Origin: Deinococcus radiopugnans ATCC 19172
Lineage (GTDB): Bacteria > Deinococcota > Deinococci > Deinococcales > Deinococcaceae
Direction of reading: 5' to 3'
DNA: 64,000 nucleotides
NCBI RefSeq assembly: GCF_006335125.1
Contig: NZ_VDMO01000013.1
Coordinates: 56,198-120,197 of the forward strand
Shown: positions 24,727-36,616 of the stretch, piece by piece
How positions within the stretch are numbered: position 1 is the first letter of the stretch
Layout: every line of letters starts with the position of its first letter
Program-made: the position numbers and the translations under genes
The notes under the pieces: generated by a model
The model's database searches: none
Told to the model about the DNA's origin: nothing
What the model saw: the letters and a program-made list of their open reading frames with translations, nothing else

Positions 24727-25737
24727 ATGGCTGACCTGCACGCGGCGATCCACGAGCTGAAAACGGCGCTGGGCGATTACCTGGCCGGAGACCGGCAGGA
24801 GGGCGTGTTTCATGTGGGGATCGGCGGGCCGGGCAGCGTCCCCGCGCTGGCGGGTCTGGACGTGCCCGAACTGCATCTGGACGTGATGCCCGATCCGCCC
24901 AACGAGGCCCAGCGCCGCACCCTGGAGGCCCTGGGTTACCGCCCAGCCGGTGAGACATATCGGCACCCCGCCGGCTGGCGGCTGGCGCTGCCCGATCACG
25001 GCAGCGGCTGGCGGGCCGAACAACAGGCCTTGCGGGCGCTGCTGCTGGCCGATGGTGAGGCGGCGGGGCGTTACCGGCAGGCGTTTCTTGCCCACGGACG
25101 GCTGGCGGCGGACGAGGCGTTCAGGCCAGAGGCCGCCGCCCATTACGCCCGCACCGTCGGCCTAGCTCCCGCCCAGTTCGCGGCGGGGGTGCTGGCCCGG
25201 CTGGACGCCCCATGGATGTTTGCCGGGGGCGTGGCGCTGGAGCTGCACCTGGGCGTGGTGGCGCGGCCCCACGACGATCTGGACGTGGCGGTGGATCGGG
25301 CAGCCCAATCTCAGCTGCGGTCACTGCTTGCGGACTGGAAGCTGGACGCGCCGCAAAACGGGCTGTACCGGCCCTGGACGGCCCCGCTACAGCCGCCCCT
25401 GCACCAGATTCACGCCCGCCACCCCGATCTGCCGGACGTGCTGATGCTCGACCTGCTGCTCACCGATCTGGGCGGCGGCCTGTGGCACTACCGCCGCGAT
25501 CCGCGCGTGACGCTGCCGCTGAGCGAGGCCCGGTTGTGGTCAGCCTCCGGCCTGCCGTATCTGGCCCCGCAGGCGGCGCTGCTGTTCAAGGCCGCCACCG
25601 GAGGGCGCGAACCGCGTGGCAAGGACGCGCAGGATTTTGGGCGCGTGCGGCCCACCCTGACCTCTGAAGCGGCGGACTGGCTGCGCGCGGCGCTGGCGCT
25701 GGTGCATCCGGGACACGTCTGGCAGGCACAGCTGTAA
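24727..25737 (+). CDS. GrpB-like / nucleotidyltransferase-fold fusion protein
   Basis: This 336-residue protein appears to join two nucleotidyltransferase-related halves. Residues about 1-150 resemble GrpB-type proteins (ELHLDVMPDPP, ALGYRPAGETYRHPAGWRLAL). Residues about 155-336 resemble aminoglycoside nucleotidyltransferase-like proteins (FAGGVALELHLG, RPHDDLDVAVDR with the metal-binding D-D pair, and a late LYLAPQAALLFKA-like segment). Neither substrate nor resistance function can be stated. It stands alone and converges on hslO. Confidence 0.65.
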   Translation: MADLHAAIHELKTALGDYLAGDRQEGVFHVGIGGPGSVPALAGLDVPELHLDVMPDPPNEAQRRTLEALGYRPAGETYRHPAGWRLALPDHGSGWRAEQQALRALLLADGEAAGRYRQAFLAHGRLAADEAFRPEAAAHYARTVGLAPAQFAAGVLARLDAPWMFAGGVALELHLGVVARPHDDLDVAVDRAAQSQLRSLLADWKLDAPQNGLYRPWTAPLQPPLHQIHARHPDLPDVLMLDLLLTDLGGGLWHYRRDPRVTLPLSEARLWSASGLPYLAPQAALLFKAATGGREPRGKDAQDFGRVRPTLTSEAADWLRAALALVHPGHVWQAQL

Positions 25738-25741
25738 CAAG

Positions 25742-25760
25742 CCCCTCCGCTGGGGAGGGG
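25742..25760. terminator. Hairpin between convergent genes
   Basis: CCCCTCC (25742-25748) pairs with GGAGGGG (25754-25760) around a 5 nt loop in the 36 bp between two convergent stop codons. There is no T-run. Confidence 0.45.
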
Positions 25761-25773
25761 TCCCGACGGGTCC

Positions 25774-26685
25774 TTACGCCCGTGCCCGTTCTGGCGGGGC
25801 GTCCAGCGCGGCGATCTCGGCGGGGCTGATGTGGTACTTCTCGCCGCACCAGTGGCACACGACTTCCTGGCCGCCCGTGTCCATCATGTCCTGGCGTTCT
25901 TCCTCATTGAAGAATTTCAGGCTGTCCTCGGCCTTCTGGCGCGAGCAGCGGCACTCGAAACGGGCCGCTTGCGCGCCGGGGGCCAGGGTCAGTCCCAGGC
26001 CCTCGGTCACGCGGTTCATCACGTCCAGAATGCCTCCCCGGCGCAGGCCGTCGGTGATCTGGCCCAGCGCGCGGATGTTGGCCTCCAGGTGGGCCAGGGT
26101 CTCGTCCGAGACGCCGGGCATGGCCTGAATCAGCAGGCCGCCCGCGTGGGCCACCCGCCCGCCTTCCTCGTAGACGCCCAGCAGCACGGCGTTGGGAATC
26201 TGCTCGGAAACGCCCAGGTAGCTGCTGATGTCCTCGGCGATCTCGCCGCTGACCAGTTCGATGCTCCCGGTGTACGGCTCGCCGTTGTCTAGCAGCCGCG
26301 TCACGGCCAGTTCGCCGGTGTTCCCCACAATGCCGCTCACGTCCAGCTTGCCGTCCGATTCACGCAGCGGCAGGTCCGCGCCGGGTTCGCGCACGTAGCC
26401 GCGCACCTGACCGCTGGCGCTGCCCTCCGCGACGATCCAGCCCACCGGGCCGCCGCCCTCGACGCGCACGGTCACGCGGCTGTCGACTTTCTTGCCCAGC
26501 ACCACGGCCAGCAGGGCGGAAGCAGTGAGCGTGCGTCCCAGCGCGGCGGTGGCGGTCTTGCTCAGATGGTGGCGCAGGCGGGCGTCTTCCACGACCCGCG
26601 TGGCTTCCATGCCCACCAGCCGTAGCGTGTTGCCCGCCGCCGTGCCGCGCAGCAGAAAGGAGTCAGGAATAGAGGAAGCAGTCAT
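25774..26685 (-). CDS. hslO: Redox-regulated chaperone Hsp33
   Basis: This 303-residue holdase is activated by oxidation. The zinc ligands are Cys245 and Cys247 (CRC) and Cys277 and Cys280 (CHWC), which form disulfides under oxidative stress and unmask the substrate-binding surface. The N-terminal fold includes [15 protein letters not shown]. The gene would help protect proteins during the oxidative stress that Deinococcus tolerates. The minus-strand TAAGAT 6 nt before ATG marks a leaderless start. Confidence 0.95.
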   Translation of the reverse strand: MTASSIPDSFLLRGTAAGNTLRLVGMEATRVVEDARLRHHLSKTATAALGRTLTASALLAVVLGKKVDSRVTVRVEGGGPVGWIVAEGSASGQVRGYVREPGADLPLRESDGKLDVSGIVGNTGELAVTRLLDNGEPYTGSIELVSGEIAEDISSYLGVSEQIPNAVLLGVYEEGGRVAHAGGLLIQAMPGVSDETLAHLEANIRALGQITDGLRRGGILDVMNRVTEGLGLTLAPGAQAARFECRCSRQKAEDSLKFFNEEERQDMMDTGGQEVVCHWCGEKYHISPAEIAALDAPPERARA

Positions 26686-26691
26686 TAGGAA

Positions 26692-26697
26692 ATCTTA
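26692..26697 (-). promoter_or_regulatory. -10 element for hslO
   Basis: Minus-strand TAAGAT is 6 nt before the ATG at 26685. There is no Shine-Dalgarno. Confidence 0.55.
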
Positions 26698-27031
26698 CAC
26701 GAAGGCGCTCAAGATCGGCTGTGGGAGGTCTTTCATTGTCGGTGCTCTGGAGGCTGCGAAAGCCAGTGTGGAGCGCTGATTTGTCGCCACACGCCGCGTC
26801 CTCGCTTCCCGACAAGGTCCCTTGAAGCTGATCCAGCCAGGGGTATGTAGAGCAAACCTTAGCCGTCCTGCCAATTCTTTCTCATGGGCGCTGTTTAGGC
26901 TGATCTGCTGGAGAAAGTTCCCTCCGGGGCAATTTTTTCGATCCTCTTTCTGACTCGCCGGCAGCCCAAAGCCCAATCGGAGCCTGCCCCGTCCGCCTCC
27001 CCCTCTCTAACCCTTTCCAAGGAGTGACCCC
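26698..27031. other. Intergenic region upstream of the peptide-binding lipoprotein gene
   Basis: No gene is seen in this 334 bp. A candidate plus-strand promoter is TTGAAG (26822-26827) with TATGTA (26844-26849), 16 nt apart, giving a leader of about 175 nt. The end of the region holds the AAGGAG ribosome site at 27018-27023. Confidence 0.4.
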
Positions 27032-28861
<1,830 letters not shown>

Positions 28862-28880
28862 GCGTTTCCGAATTTCGTGC

Positions 28881-28908
28881 GGGCCATCTTCCTTCGTGGG
28901 GATGGCCC
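28881..28908 (+). terminator. Hairpin after the peptide-binding protein gene
   Basis: GGGCCATC (28881-28888) pairs with GATGGCCC (28901-28908). Two tandem copies of the 14-mer ATGGCCCCATTGTT follow at 28902-28929, so the region may form alternative pairings. Confidence 0.5.
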
Positions 28909-28955
28909 CATTGTTATGGCCCCATTGTTGTGGCCGCCCTGTGGGCCGGGCCGCG

Positions 28956-28961
28956 TATTCT
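28956..28961 (+). promoter_or_regulatory. -10 element for the response regulator gene
   Basis: TATTCT is followed by 6 nt and the ATG at 28968, the spacing for leaderless transcription. Confidence 0.55.
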
Positions 28962-28967
28962 GCGCCC

Positions 28968-29681
28968 ATGCCCGATTCTGCCCACGCTTCCGACCCGGCT
29001 TCCGACCCAGCCTCCGAAACGGGCCTGCCCCGCCGCATTGCGCTGCTGCTGGTGGACGATCACCCGGTGGTGCGCAAGGGCACCCGCGAACTGCTGGAGG
29101 GTGAGGCCGACCTGTACGTGGCCGGCGAGGCCGCCAGCGGCGAGGAGGCGATTGCCCAGGCCCGCGCCCTGAAACCGGACGTGATCCTCATGGACGTGTC
29201 GATGCCCGGCATGAACGGCATCGAGGCCACCCGCGCCATCAAGGCCGAGCAGCCGCGCGTGGGCGTCCTCGTGCTGACCAGCTACGACGACGACGCCTAC
29301 GTGTTTGCGCTGCTGGAGGCCGGAGCAGCGGGCTACCTGCTGAAAAACACCAGCGAGGACGACCTGCTGGGCGCGGTGCGGGCGGTGGCCGCCGGGGAGA
29401 GTGCGCTGCACCCCAGCGTGGCCCGCAAGGTGCTGGAGCGCTTCAGCGCCGCCGCCCAGCCCACCCCACCCGAGGACGATCTCAGCCCGCGCGAGCTGGA
29501 AGTGCTGCGCGTGGCCGCCACCGGGCGCACCAACAAGGAAATTGCCCGCGATCTGGACATCAGCCCGCGCACGGTGCAGGTGCATCTGGCGAACATCTTT
29601 TCCAAACTGGGCGTCGGCAGCCGCACCGAGGCCGTGCTGTACGGCATCAAGCGCGGCTGGATTGATCCGAAGATGCTGTGA
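28968..29681 (+). CDS. NarL/FixJ family DNA-binding response regulator
   Basis: This is a 237-residue regulator. The receiver domain occupies about residues 23-145, with phospho-acceptor Asp76 ([10 protein letters not shown]) and acidic pair in VDDHPVV; a LuxR-type helix-turn-helix follows at about 170-235 ([39 protein letters not shown]). The first 22 residues are a Ser/Asp/Pro-rich tail. It precedes the histidine kinase by 113 bp and is its probable partner. Target genes are not evident. Confidence 0.93.
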   Translation: MPDSAHASDPASDPASETGLPRRIALLLVDDHPVVRKGTRELLEGEADLYVAGEAASGEEAIAQARALKPDVILMDVSMPGMNGIEATRAIKAEQPRVGVLVLTSYDDDAYVFALLEAGAAGYLLKNTSEDDLLGAVRAVAAGESALHPSVARKVLERFSAAAQPTPPEDDLSPRELEVLRVAATGRTNKEIARDLDISPRTVQVHLANIFSKLGVGSRTEAVLYGIKRGWIDPKML

Positions 29682-29684
29682 GGG

Positions 29685-29781
29685 GTTGTGGGGTGTGGGA
29701 AAAGATGAGGGCGCGGTACGCAGGGCGCGGTCTTTTCAGCATTCAGACCTTTAGACTCTTAGACCTTTAGAACCTTAGACG
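29685..29781 (+). repeat. Copy of a composite intergenic repeat (TTAGAC type)
   Basis: Between regulator and kinase lie GTGGGGTGTGGGAAAAGATG, GCGCGGTACGCAGGGCGCGG, and a run of TTAGAC words (29743-29781). The same order of blocks occurs at 21400-21476. The GGTACGCAGGGCGCGG block is also found between atpB and atpD near 1565. Confidence 0.55.
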
Positions 29782-29794
29782 GCGGAGCCTCCCC

Positions 29795-32674
29795 ATGACC
29801 CCCCTGCCCCCCACCCTCGCCGCCGCCCAGACCGCCCGCGCCTTCGCGGCGGCGCTGGCCGAGTACGCCTGTCAGGTTACGGCGGCCCACGGCGTGCAGG
29901 TGTGGGTGGCCGAGGGGGCGGGCGGGCGTCTGGAGACGCTGGCCCAGGAGGGGCGCGGCCTGGGCCTCAGTGACGGCACGCTGGCCCGCCGGGCGCTGGA
30001 CGGGGGCCAGCTGCTGGAAGAGGGCATGCTGGCCTGTCTGCCGTTTGGCTGCGGGGTGCTGGAATGTGTGGGGGCCAGCCCCGCAGGTCTGACGGGACTC
30101 TCGGCCCTGGCGCCGCTGCTGACGCTGGCCCTGGAGGGCGTGCAGGCCCGTGAGGCCCGGCGCGGACGTGGGCGCGTGGCCGAAACGGTGGAAGCGCTGG
30201 TGCGCCGGCTGGGCGGCAGCCTGGACTTGGCCGAGGTGCTGACCGGCACGGCCCAGAGCGCGGCGCAGGCGCTGGGCTTCTCGCGCGCCTTCGTGGCGCT
30301 GTTCAACGAATTTGGCGAGGATGGGGCCAGAACCGGGGACGTGTTCTCGCACGGCTTCGACGAGGCGTTCACCGGCGGCGTGGGCGTCGGCCCGACCAGC
30401 ATGGAAACCCTGATCCGGCGCGGCGAGGCGATCCGCTTCGAGCGGGCCAGGGACGCCGACTCGCCGATGGCCCAGGGGCTGCTGGAACTGAGCCCGGAAG
30501 CCGCCGTGATCGCGGCCCTCAGCGCGCGGGGGCAGGCGCTGGGGGTGCTGTACGTGGACAGCCGCACGCCGGGCGCCACCGCCAGCGAGGACGACGCCCG
30601 GCTGGTGCTGGCGCTGGCCGAGCAGGCGTCGCTGGCGATTGACAATGCCCGCCTGTACGGCATCGAGACCCGCAAACGCGCCGCCGCCGAGGCGCTGCGC
30701 GAGGCCGGGGCGGCGCTGGCGGGCAGCCTGCACCTGGGTGACACCCTGTCGCGGGTGCTGGAGAGGGCCATGACCCTGTTCCGCGCCGACGCGGCGGCGG
30801 TGTACGAGGCCCAGCCGGACGGACGCACCCTGAGCATCCGCAGCGCCGTGGGCCTGCCCAGCGAGTACGTGCTGCGGGTGCGCGCCAAGATGGGGGCGGG
30901 CGTGACCGGACGGGCCGCTCAGGGGCGTGGGGCCGTGGCCGCGCATGACCTGGCCACCGCCCACTACGGCGGAGGCAGCCGCTACACCCGGCAGCTGCTG
31001 GCCCAGAACCGCTACCCCTACAAGGGCGTGCTGGGGCTGCCGCTGGTGACCCGCAGCGGGGTCTTCGGCACCCTGACGCTGTACTGGGAGGCGCCGCTGC
31101 CGCTGGACGACGACGATCTGGCGCTGGCCGACGTGTTTGCCGCACAGGCGTCGCTGGCGGTGGAAAACGCCCGACTGTACGAGGAGGAGCTGCGCCGCGA
31201 GCGCGAGGCCGCCGTGCTGCTGAACGTGGGCCGCGTGCTGGGCGACAGCCAGGACGACGCGGCGCTGGCCGGGGCGGTGCGCCTGACCACCCTGGCCCTG
31301 AACGCCGGGCGCGGGCTGATCGCCCTGACCGACGATCTGGGTGAGGTGGCCCGCTGCGCGACGTTCAACCTCTACCCGCCCACCCCGGAGGAACTGACCG
31401 CGCTGAAAGCCCAGCTGGGGCGCGGCCCTCGCCCCCTGCCCCGGCGGGCCTGCCTCCCGGTGGCCGGCAGCGGGCTGATCGTGCCGCTGGGCGACGAGGG
31501 CCGCCCCCTGGGCTTCCTGTACGCCGACGATCCCGGCCCGGAGGCCCCCGGCGATCACGCGCTGCAACTGGCCCGCAGCGTGGCCGATCAGGTGACCCAG
31601 ACCCTGACCCGCGTGCGGCTGCTCTCGGCGCTGGAGCGCGAGGAAGCCCGCTACCGCCAGCTGGCCGAGGGCGCCCATGACCTGATTCTCAGCGCGGACG
31701 CGGGCGGCACCGTGACCTACGCCAACCCCGCCGCCACCCGCCTGCTGGAGCCGCTGACCGGGCCGCTGGTGGGGGGCCGCCTGCTGGCCCTGCCCACCCC
31801 CGCCACCCGTGACGCCCTGCACGCCGCCCTGGACGCGGCCCGCACCCGCAACGCCGGGGGCCGCGCCGAGATCCAGATCGGCCCGTACCGCCTGGAAGTG
31901 CGCCTGAGCGCGGTGGAGGCCGGCCCCGGTGAAACCGATTCCGGCGTGCTGCTCGTCGCCCGTGACCTCTCGGAACTCCAGACGCTGGCCGACGAGATCA
32001 CCCGGCGCGGGCAGGCGCTGGAGGCCGCCACCTCGCGCCAGAGCGAACTGCGCACCTACCTCGCGCTGTTCACCCAGGCGCAGGAGGAGGAGCGGCGGCG
32101 CATCAGCCGCGAGCTGCACGACGATACCGCGCAGGTGCTGACTGCCTCGGGCCGCCGGGTGGCGCGGCTGGCGCGCGAGCTGAGCGGCGAGCAGAAGGAG
32201 CGCGCCGACGACATCCTGGCCGATCTGAACGCCGCGCTGGACAGCGTGCGCCGCTTTGCCCGCAACCTGCGCCCCAGCGTGCTGGACGATCTGGGGCTGC
32301 TGCCCGCGCTGGAATGGCTGGCCGGACAGGCGCAGACCCCCACCCGGCTGGAGGTGGGCGGCCAGGAACGCCGCCTGGACGCGGCCACCGAGCTGACCGT
32401 CTTCCGGCTGGCGCAGGAGGCGCTGAACAACGTGGACAAGCATGCGGGGGCACTCAGCGCCGCCATCCGCGTGATCTTCGGGGAGGGCGGCGTGGAGGTG
32501 GTGATCAGCGACGACGGCCAGGGCTTCACGCCCCAGCAGGCCGAGGCCCGCGCCCAGCAGGGCCACCTGGGCCTGACCGGCCTGCGCGAACGCGTCGCCC
32601 TGGCCGGGGGAGAACTGGACGTGGACAGCACGCCGGGGCAGGGTACGGCGCTGCGGTTCAGCCTGCCGGGGTAG
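29795..32674 (+). CDS. Multi-GAF/PAS sensor histidine kinase (HisKA_3 type)
   Basis: This 959-residue kinase has no transmembrane segment. It appears to have four GAF-like modules (about 20-120, 140-290, 310-465 and 475-615), each ending in LA-QASLAI-NARLY-type helices where well preserved. A PAS domain lies at about 630-735, the dimerisation/phospho-acceptor helix ([16 protein letters not shown]) has His775, and the HATPase occupies about 850-957. It is cytoplasmic, so it senses an internal signal. The chemistry of the ligand cannot be inferred; the first GAF is the most divergent. Its 3' end overlaps the convergent nitroreductase gene by 17 bp. Confidence 0.93.
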   Translation: MTPLPPTLAAAQTARAFAAALAEYACQVTAAHGVQVWVAEGAGGRLETLAQEGRGLGLSDGTLARRALDGGQLLEEGMLACLPFGCGVLECVGASPAGLTGLSALAPLLTLALEGVQAREARRGRGRVAETVEALVRRLGGSLDLAEVLTGTAQSAAQALGFSRAFVALFNEFGEDGARTGDVFSHGFDEAFTGGVGVGPTSMETLIRRGEAIRFERARDADSPMAQGLLELSPEAAVIAALSARGQALGVLYVDSRTPGATASEDDARLVLALAEQASLAIDNARLYGIETRKRAAAEALREAGAALAGSLHLGDTLSRVLERAMTLFRADAAAVYEAQPDGRTLSIRSAVGLPSEYVLRVRAKMGAGVTGRAAQGRGAVAAHDLATAHYGGGSRYTRQLLAQNRYPYKGVLGLPLVTRSGVFGTLTLYWEAPLPLDDDDLALADVFAAQASLAVENARLYEEELRREREAAVLLNVGRVLGDSQDDAALAGAVRLTTLALNAGRGLIALTDDLGEVARCATFNLYPPTPEELTALKAQLGRGPRPLPRRACLPVAGSGLIVPLGDEGRPLGFLYADDPGPEAPGDHALQLARSVADQVTQTLTRVRLLSALEREEARYRQLAEGAHDLILSADAGGTVTYANPAATRLLEPLTGPLVGGRLLALPTPATRDALHAALDAARTRNAGGRAEIQIGPYRLEVRLSAVEAGPGETDSGVLLVARDLSELQTLADEITRRGQALEAATSRQSELRTYLALFTQAQEEERRRISRELHDDTAQVLTASGRRVARLARELSGEQKERADDILADLNAALDSVRRFARNLRPSVLDDLGLLPALEWLAGQAQTPTRLEVGGQERRLDAATELTVFRLAQEALNNVDKHAGALSAAIRVIFGEGGVEVVISDDGQGFTPQQAEARAQQGHLGLTGLRERVALAGGELDVDSTPGQGTALRFSLPG

Positions 32675-33479
32675 GGACAGCCTCGTCCGTCGGCGGCTCA
32701 GGCAGAAACCCCCGCCCCCTCAGCGCGTCCAGCACCTGCCGTGAGGTGGCGGCGTAGGCCTCCGGGTCATACTTGTAGGGACTGGTGTACATCTGCGCCA
32801 GCGAGGTGATGCCGCCTTCCTCGCACATGGCCCGCAGGCGCGGCATGGACATGTAGCGCTGCCAGCCGCTCTCCTCGCGCGCCCGGTACAGGTCTTCCAG
32901 CTCGGCTGTGCTGGCCTCCCGGTACGTTTCGTCGTGAACATAGGCGCGCAGCGGCAGGCGCTCGCGCCGCTCGGGTTGCTCGTCGGGCACGCCCACCGCG
33001 ATGGTGGTGATCGGCAGGCAGGTTTGGGGCAGCTGAAGGTAGTCGGCAATCTTCCCCATGGCCTGCAAGGTGGTGCCCATGTAGCAGAGGCCGTAGCCCC
33101 GCGCCTCGAAGCCCAGCGTCACGCTCTGGGAGATCAGCATCGCCTCGTTGGCGGCCACCTGATAGCCCAGGAAGTTGTTGAAGTTGTCGCACGCCCCGCG
33201 CAGCCGCAGCCACTGCCGCGTGCGGTGCCAGTCGGCGCAGAAGGTGATGACCAGCGGCGCCTGCAGCACGAACTCCTGCTCGCCGTGCAGTTCGTACAGC
33301 CGCCGCTTGCGTGCCGGATCACGGGTCACGATCATGGAGAAGCTGTTGAGGTTCCCCGACGAGGACGTGCCCACGACGGCCTCGTGCAGCACCTCATCAA
33401 GGGTGGCCTGCGGAATTTCATCGGGTTTGAATTGCCGGATGGAACGGTGGTTGAGGAGCGTCTGGGCCACAGTCTGCAT
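32658..33479 (-). CDS. Nitroreductase family protein (NfsA/FRP-like)
   Basis: The 273-residue FMN-dependent oxidoreductase begins [20 protein letters not shown] and has [16 protein letters not shown] and [12 protein letters not shown], the flavin-binding features of the NfsA/FRP group, plus the [13 protein letters not shown] segment. It would reduce nitro compounds, quinones or flavins with NAD(P)H. Minus-strand TATAGT lies 7 nt before the ATG. Confidence 0.9.
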   Translation of the reverse strand: MQTVAQTLLNHRSIRQFKPDEIPQATLDEVLHEAVVGTSSSGNLNSFSMIVTRDPARKRRLYELHGEQEFVLQAPLVITFCADWHRTRQWLRLRGACDNFNNFLGYQVAANEAMLISQSVTLGFEARGYGLCYMGTTLQAMGKIADYLQLPQTCLPITTIAVGVPDEQPERRERLPLRAYVHDETYREASTAELEDLYRAREESGWQRYMSMPRLRAMCEEGGITSLAQMYTSPYKYDPEAYAATSRQVLDALRGRGFLPEPPTDEAVPTPAG

Positions 33480-33486
33480 GTCCGGA

Positions 33487-33492
33487 ACTATA
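33487..33492 (-). promoter_or_regulatory. -10 element for the nitroreductase gene
   Basis: Minus-strand TATAGT, a near-consensus -10, is 7 nt from the ATG at 33479. Confidence 0.55.
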
Positions 33493-33513
33493 GGGGGCGG
33501 TCTCCCCGCCCGC

Positions 33514-34539
33514 TCAGCCGTACTTTGCCAGAAACGCCTCGCGGGTCATCCACGCCAGCTTGGGCTGCGGTTCGCTGGGCGGGCGGGCCGTGCCGTACAC
33601 CAGCCGCAGCACGCGGAAACCCAGGCCGTACACGCGGGCGCGCAGGGGCGGCAGCGGCAGCAGCGCAAAGCCGCCCTGCTCCAGCTGGGCGTGAAAGAGG
33701 GTCACGGCGAACACGGCCTGGGCCTCCTGCAATTCGGGCCGGGCCTTCATGGCGGCGGCCACGTCTTTCAGGCTGCGCAGGTAGGCGCGGTAGGCGGTCA
33801 GCGCGCTGCGGCCCGACAGACCCACGATGCGCGGCGAGTGCAGATGCAGCTCGGCGGTGGGAGTGTCGCGCGGCAGGGGCAGCGGCGCGGGCGCGTGATC
33901 CAGCGCGGCCACCCGCATCACGGCGTCGGCGCGCACGGCCAGATCGATCACGCCGTGCTCGCGGGCAAAGTTGGCCTCCACGGTGTGGGTGTACACGTGC
34001 AGCAGCAGGTCGCGCGGCCCGGCCGGCCGCCAGCCGGGCACGTCGCGCACCGGCACCGGCCGGTAGCCCAGCGCCCGCAGGTGCCCCAGCCCCTCTGCGA
34101 GCTGTTCCGGCAGCACGCGCACGGTCTGGCCCGGCTGCGGCGTGTCCAGCGGCGCCGGCAGCGGACGGATGCCCTGCGCGGCCAGACGGCGCAGGCTGGC
34201 GCGGCCCAGACCGTCGGCGGCCCAGCTTTGAACCAGCTGGGCCGAGGCCGCCTCCAGCGCGCTGGGCGAGTCCGGCAGGCCCGCCCCGGCGATCTCGTGC
34301 CCGGCCTGGGCGGCGGCGTACAGGGCGTCCGGCTCCAGGCCGGCCAGGACGGGGGAGACCAGCACGGTGACCTTGGCACCCGCCTCCTGCGCCGCGCCCA
34401 GCACGCGCTCAAGCTGCGGCGCGTCCTGAACCGGCACGGTCACGCCAACCTCGGGGGCGCCGGGGTGGCCGCCGGCCCACGCGCCGTAGGCCCCGGCGCG
34501 AAGCTGGGCGGCCAGCAGACGGGACGGCAGGGCAGACAT
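33514..34539 (-). CDS. Polysaccharide deacetylase-fold protein lacking catalytic motifs, with YkoP-like C-terminus
   Basis: The 341-residue protein shows the NodB-type strand order (VGVTVPVQDAPQLERVL, AGAKVTVLV, AAAQAGHEIAGAG). The usual TFDDG and H-x-x-x-H motifs are replaced by TVPVQDA and GAGLPDS, so the metal site seems lost. The C-terminal part (about 230-341, RIVGLSGRSALTAYR, RVYGLGFRVLRLVYG) resembles the YkoP-like domain found with such proteins. There is no signal peptide. Minus-strand TACAGT 6 nt before ATG supports this start over an upstream one. Confidence 0.65.
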   Translation of the reverse strand: MSALPSRLLAAQLRAGAYGAWAGGHPGAPEVGVTVPVQDAPQLERVLGAAQEAGAKVTVLVSPVLAGLEPDALYAAAQAGHEIAGAGLPDSPSALEAASAQLVQSWAADGLGRASLRRLAAQGIRPLPAPLDTPQPGQTVRVLPEQLAEGLGHLRALGYRPVPVRDVPGWRPAGPRDLLLHVYTHTVEANFAREHGVIDLAVRADAVMRVAALDHAPAPLPLPRDTPTAELHLHSPRIVGLSGRSALTAYRAYLRSLKDVAAAMKARPELQEAQAVFAVTLFHAQLEQGGFALLPLPPLRARVYGLGFRVLRLVYGTARPPSEPQPKLAWMTREAFLAKYG

Positions 34540-34545
34540 GCCGCA

Positions 34546-34551
34546 ACTGTA
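34546..34551 (-). promoter_or_regulatory. -10 element for the deacetylase-fold gene
   Basis: Minus-strand TACAGT is 6 nt before the ATG at 34539. Confidence 0.55.
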
Positions 34552-34705
34552 ACGGGTTCGCACGGCGCGAATGCGGCGGCGCCCCACCAAAGGTGGACGA
34601 CACTCTCATTCCCGGCGTCGTATGCTCCTGTCTAGCGATGCTTCAGACCTCTCCTTTTCCCGCAGGATGGCCCCTCCCGGAACGCACGTCTCCTGGCGGG
34701 AACCG

Positions 34706-35923
34706 ATGAGACCGCTCCGCATCGGCCTGTTCACCGATACCTTCTTGCCCGATCAGAACGGCATCGTGACCAGTGTGGGCCTGCTGAGCGACGAGTTGAG
34801 GGCGCTGGGCCATCACGTGGAAGTGGTGGCCCCCGATTTTCCGGACAACGTGGACACCCGGCCCGACGTGCGGCGCGTGCCCAGCCTGAGCTACCTGTTC
34901 CTGCCCACCTACCGGCTGGCGTGGCCCACCCGCAAGGATTTTGAACAGAAGTACGACGTCGTGCACACCCACACCCCGCTGACGCTGGGGCTGGCGGGGG
35001 CGCGGCTGGCCCGCAAATGGAACGTGCCGCACGTGGCGACGTACCACACCCACATCGAGGCGTACACCCACTACGTGCCGGGGGTCACGGCCCTGCAGCG
35101 TCACACTGGGGCAGTCACCCGCATCATGGGCCTGCTGTACGGCCGGGCCGACGCCGTAATCACGCCCACCGCCGGGGTGTTGGACGTCCTGCACGCCATG
35201 CGGGTGCGCAACCCGGTGGTGATTCCCACCAGCATTGACCCCCGAGTGCTGCACGCCGCTCCGGCCATCGAGAATCCCTGGCCGGCCGGCAAACGCCGCC
35301 TGCTGAGCGTGGGGCGGCTGGCCCGCGAGAAACGCTTCGATCACGTGCTGGACACCGTGGCCGAGCTGCCCGACACGCATCTGGTGGTGCTGGGCGAGGG
35401 GCCGGAACGGGTGCATCTGGAGGCGCACGCCCGCCGTCTGGGCATCGAGGGCCGCGTGAGCTTTCTGGGGGTCAAGCCCTGGACCGAGATCGGCGCGTAT
35501 TACCGTCTGGCCGAACTGTTCCTGTTCGCCAGCGACACCGAGACGCAGGGGCTGGTGCTGCAGGAGGCCGAGCTGATGGGCGTGCCGGTGGTGGCGGTGG
35601 GCGCCCGCGGCACCCTGAGCAGCGTGGCGCATGGGCGCAGCGGCTATCTGGTGGCCCCGGCGGACGTGAACGCGATGGTCCACCACTCCCGGGCCATTCT
35701 GGGCGACGCGGCGCTGTGGGGCCGGCTGTCGGCCGGGGCGCGCGACTTTGCGTCCGGGACCACGCCTGCCGGGGTGGCGGCGCGGGTGCTGGACGTGTAC
35801 GCCGCGGCGCTGGGCATGCCGCGTGACGTGCCCTTTCCTTCAGAGGCTGGGCTGGCCGCCGCTGGTCTCAGCGCGGCGGGTCTGGGTGCGGCGCCTCAAA
35901 GTACCCTCGCGTATGACCAGTGA
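34706..35923 (+). CDS. Glycosyltransferase family 4 protein
   Basis: The 405-residue GT-B enzyme starts [20 protein letters not shown] and contains [20 protein letters not shown], the sugar-nucleotide segment [17 protein letters not shown] and the E-x7-E-like [20 protein letters not shown]. This pattern is shared with diacylglycerol glucosyltransferases that make membrane glycolipids and with mannosyltransferases. Upstream in-frame ATGs exist, but this start is the family one. It overlaps the convergent GT2 gene by 56 bp. Confidence 0.9.
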   Translation: MRPLRIGLFTDTFLPDQNGIVTSVGLLSDELRALGHHVEVVAPDFPDNVDTRPDVRRVPSLSYLFLPTYRLAWPTRKDFEQKYDVVHTHTPLTLGLAGARLARKWNVPHVATYHTHIEAYTHYVPGVTALQRHTGAVTRIMGLLYGRADAVITPTAGVLDVLHAMRVRNPVVIPTSIDPRVLHAAPAIENPWPAGKRRLLSVGRLAREKRFDHVLDTVAELPDTHLVVLGEGPERVHLEAHARRLGIEGRVSFLGVKPWTEIGAYYRLAELFLFASDTETQGLVLQEAELMGVPVVAVGARGTLSSVAHGRSGYLVAPADVNAMVHHSRAILGDAALWGRLSAGARDFASGTTPAGVAARVLDVYAAALGMPRDVPFPSEAGLAAAGLSAAGLGAAPQSTLAYDQ

Positions 35924-36563
35924 TGTTGCGCAGGTGCTGCCACGCGAAGGGCAGCGCGCCCCGCTCCAGTCGGCGGGCACTGGTCTGCACCAGCGCGCCC
36001 GGCACGTAGGCCACCGGGCCCAGCCGCGCGAGGGCCTGTCCCAGCATCACGTCCTCGTAGGCTTCTACCTCCGGGTAGCCGCCGGCCAGCAGCGCCGCCT
36101 GACGCGAGAAGGCCATGTTGGCCCCGGCCAGATTGGGTTTGCCCACCACCCGGCAGCCGTGCAGAAAGCCGCTGTAGGCCTGCTGCGAAAGCCAGCGCCA
36201 GTGGGGGGCCACTCCGCAGAAGCCCATCGGGCCGTACAGGGCCGCCCGTCCGGGGGTGGCGGCGTCCAGCCGCTGCAGCCACTGTGGGCTGGGCAACGAG
36301 TCCGCGTCGGTGGTGGCGATCCAGGGGCTGCGGGCGGCCTCCAGGCCCCACTGCCGGGCGCGGGCCACGCCGGGCCGCGTGCAGTGCAGCACCCGCGCGC
36401 CCCAGGCCTGCGCCACCGCCACGGTGCTGTCGGTGCTGCCGTTGTCCACCACGATCACCTCGGCGGGGGCCTTGCGCTGCGCCTCCAGCGCCCGCAGGGT
36501 CAGGGGCAGGTACGCCGCCTCGTTGCGGGCCGGAATGATCACCGAGAAATCGGACACGGCCAT
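35868..36563 (-). CDS. Glycosyltransferase family 2 protein
   Basis: The 231-residue GT-A enzyme has [36 protein letters not shown], the metal site TTDADSLPS and an acceptor-side [15 protein letters not shown]. It lacks membrane helices. It may add a sugar to a lipid or carotenoid in the same envelope pathway as the neighbouring GT4. It converges on and overlaps the GT4 gene and is divergent from the MFS gene. Confidence 0.9.
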   Translation of the reverse strand: MAVSDFSVIIPARNEAAYLPLTLRALEAQRKAPAEVIVVDNGSTDSTVAVAQAWGARVLHCTRPGVARARQWGLEAARSPWIATTDADSLPSPQWLQRLDAATPGRAALYGPMGFCGVAPHWRWLSQQAYSGFLHGCRVVGKPNLAGANMAFSRQAALLAGGYPEVEAYEDVMLGQALARLGPVAYVPGALVQTSARRLERGALPFAWQHLRNITGHTRGYFEAPHPDPPR

Positions 36564-36616
36564 AGGCTAGCAGGCACGGCCCCGTTTGCCGCCGGGGGTT
36601 GTGGGGGCGTGGGACC

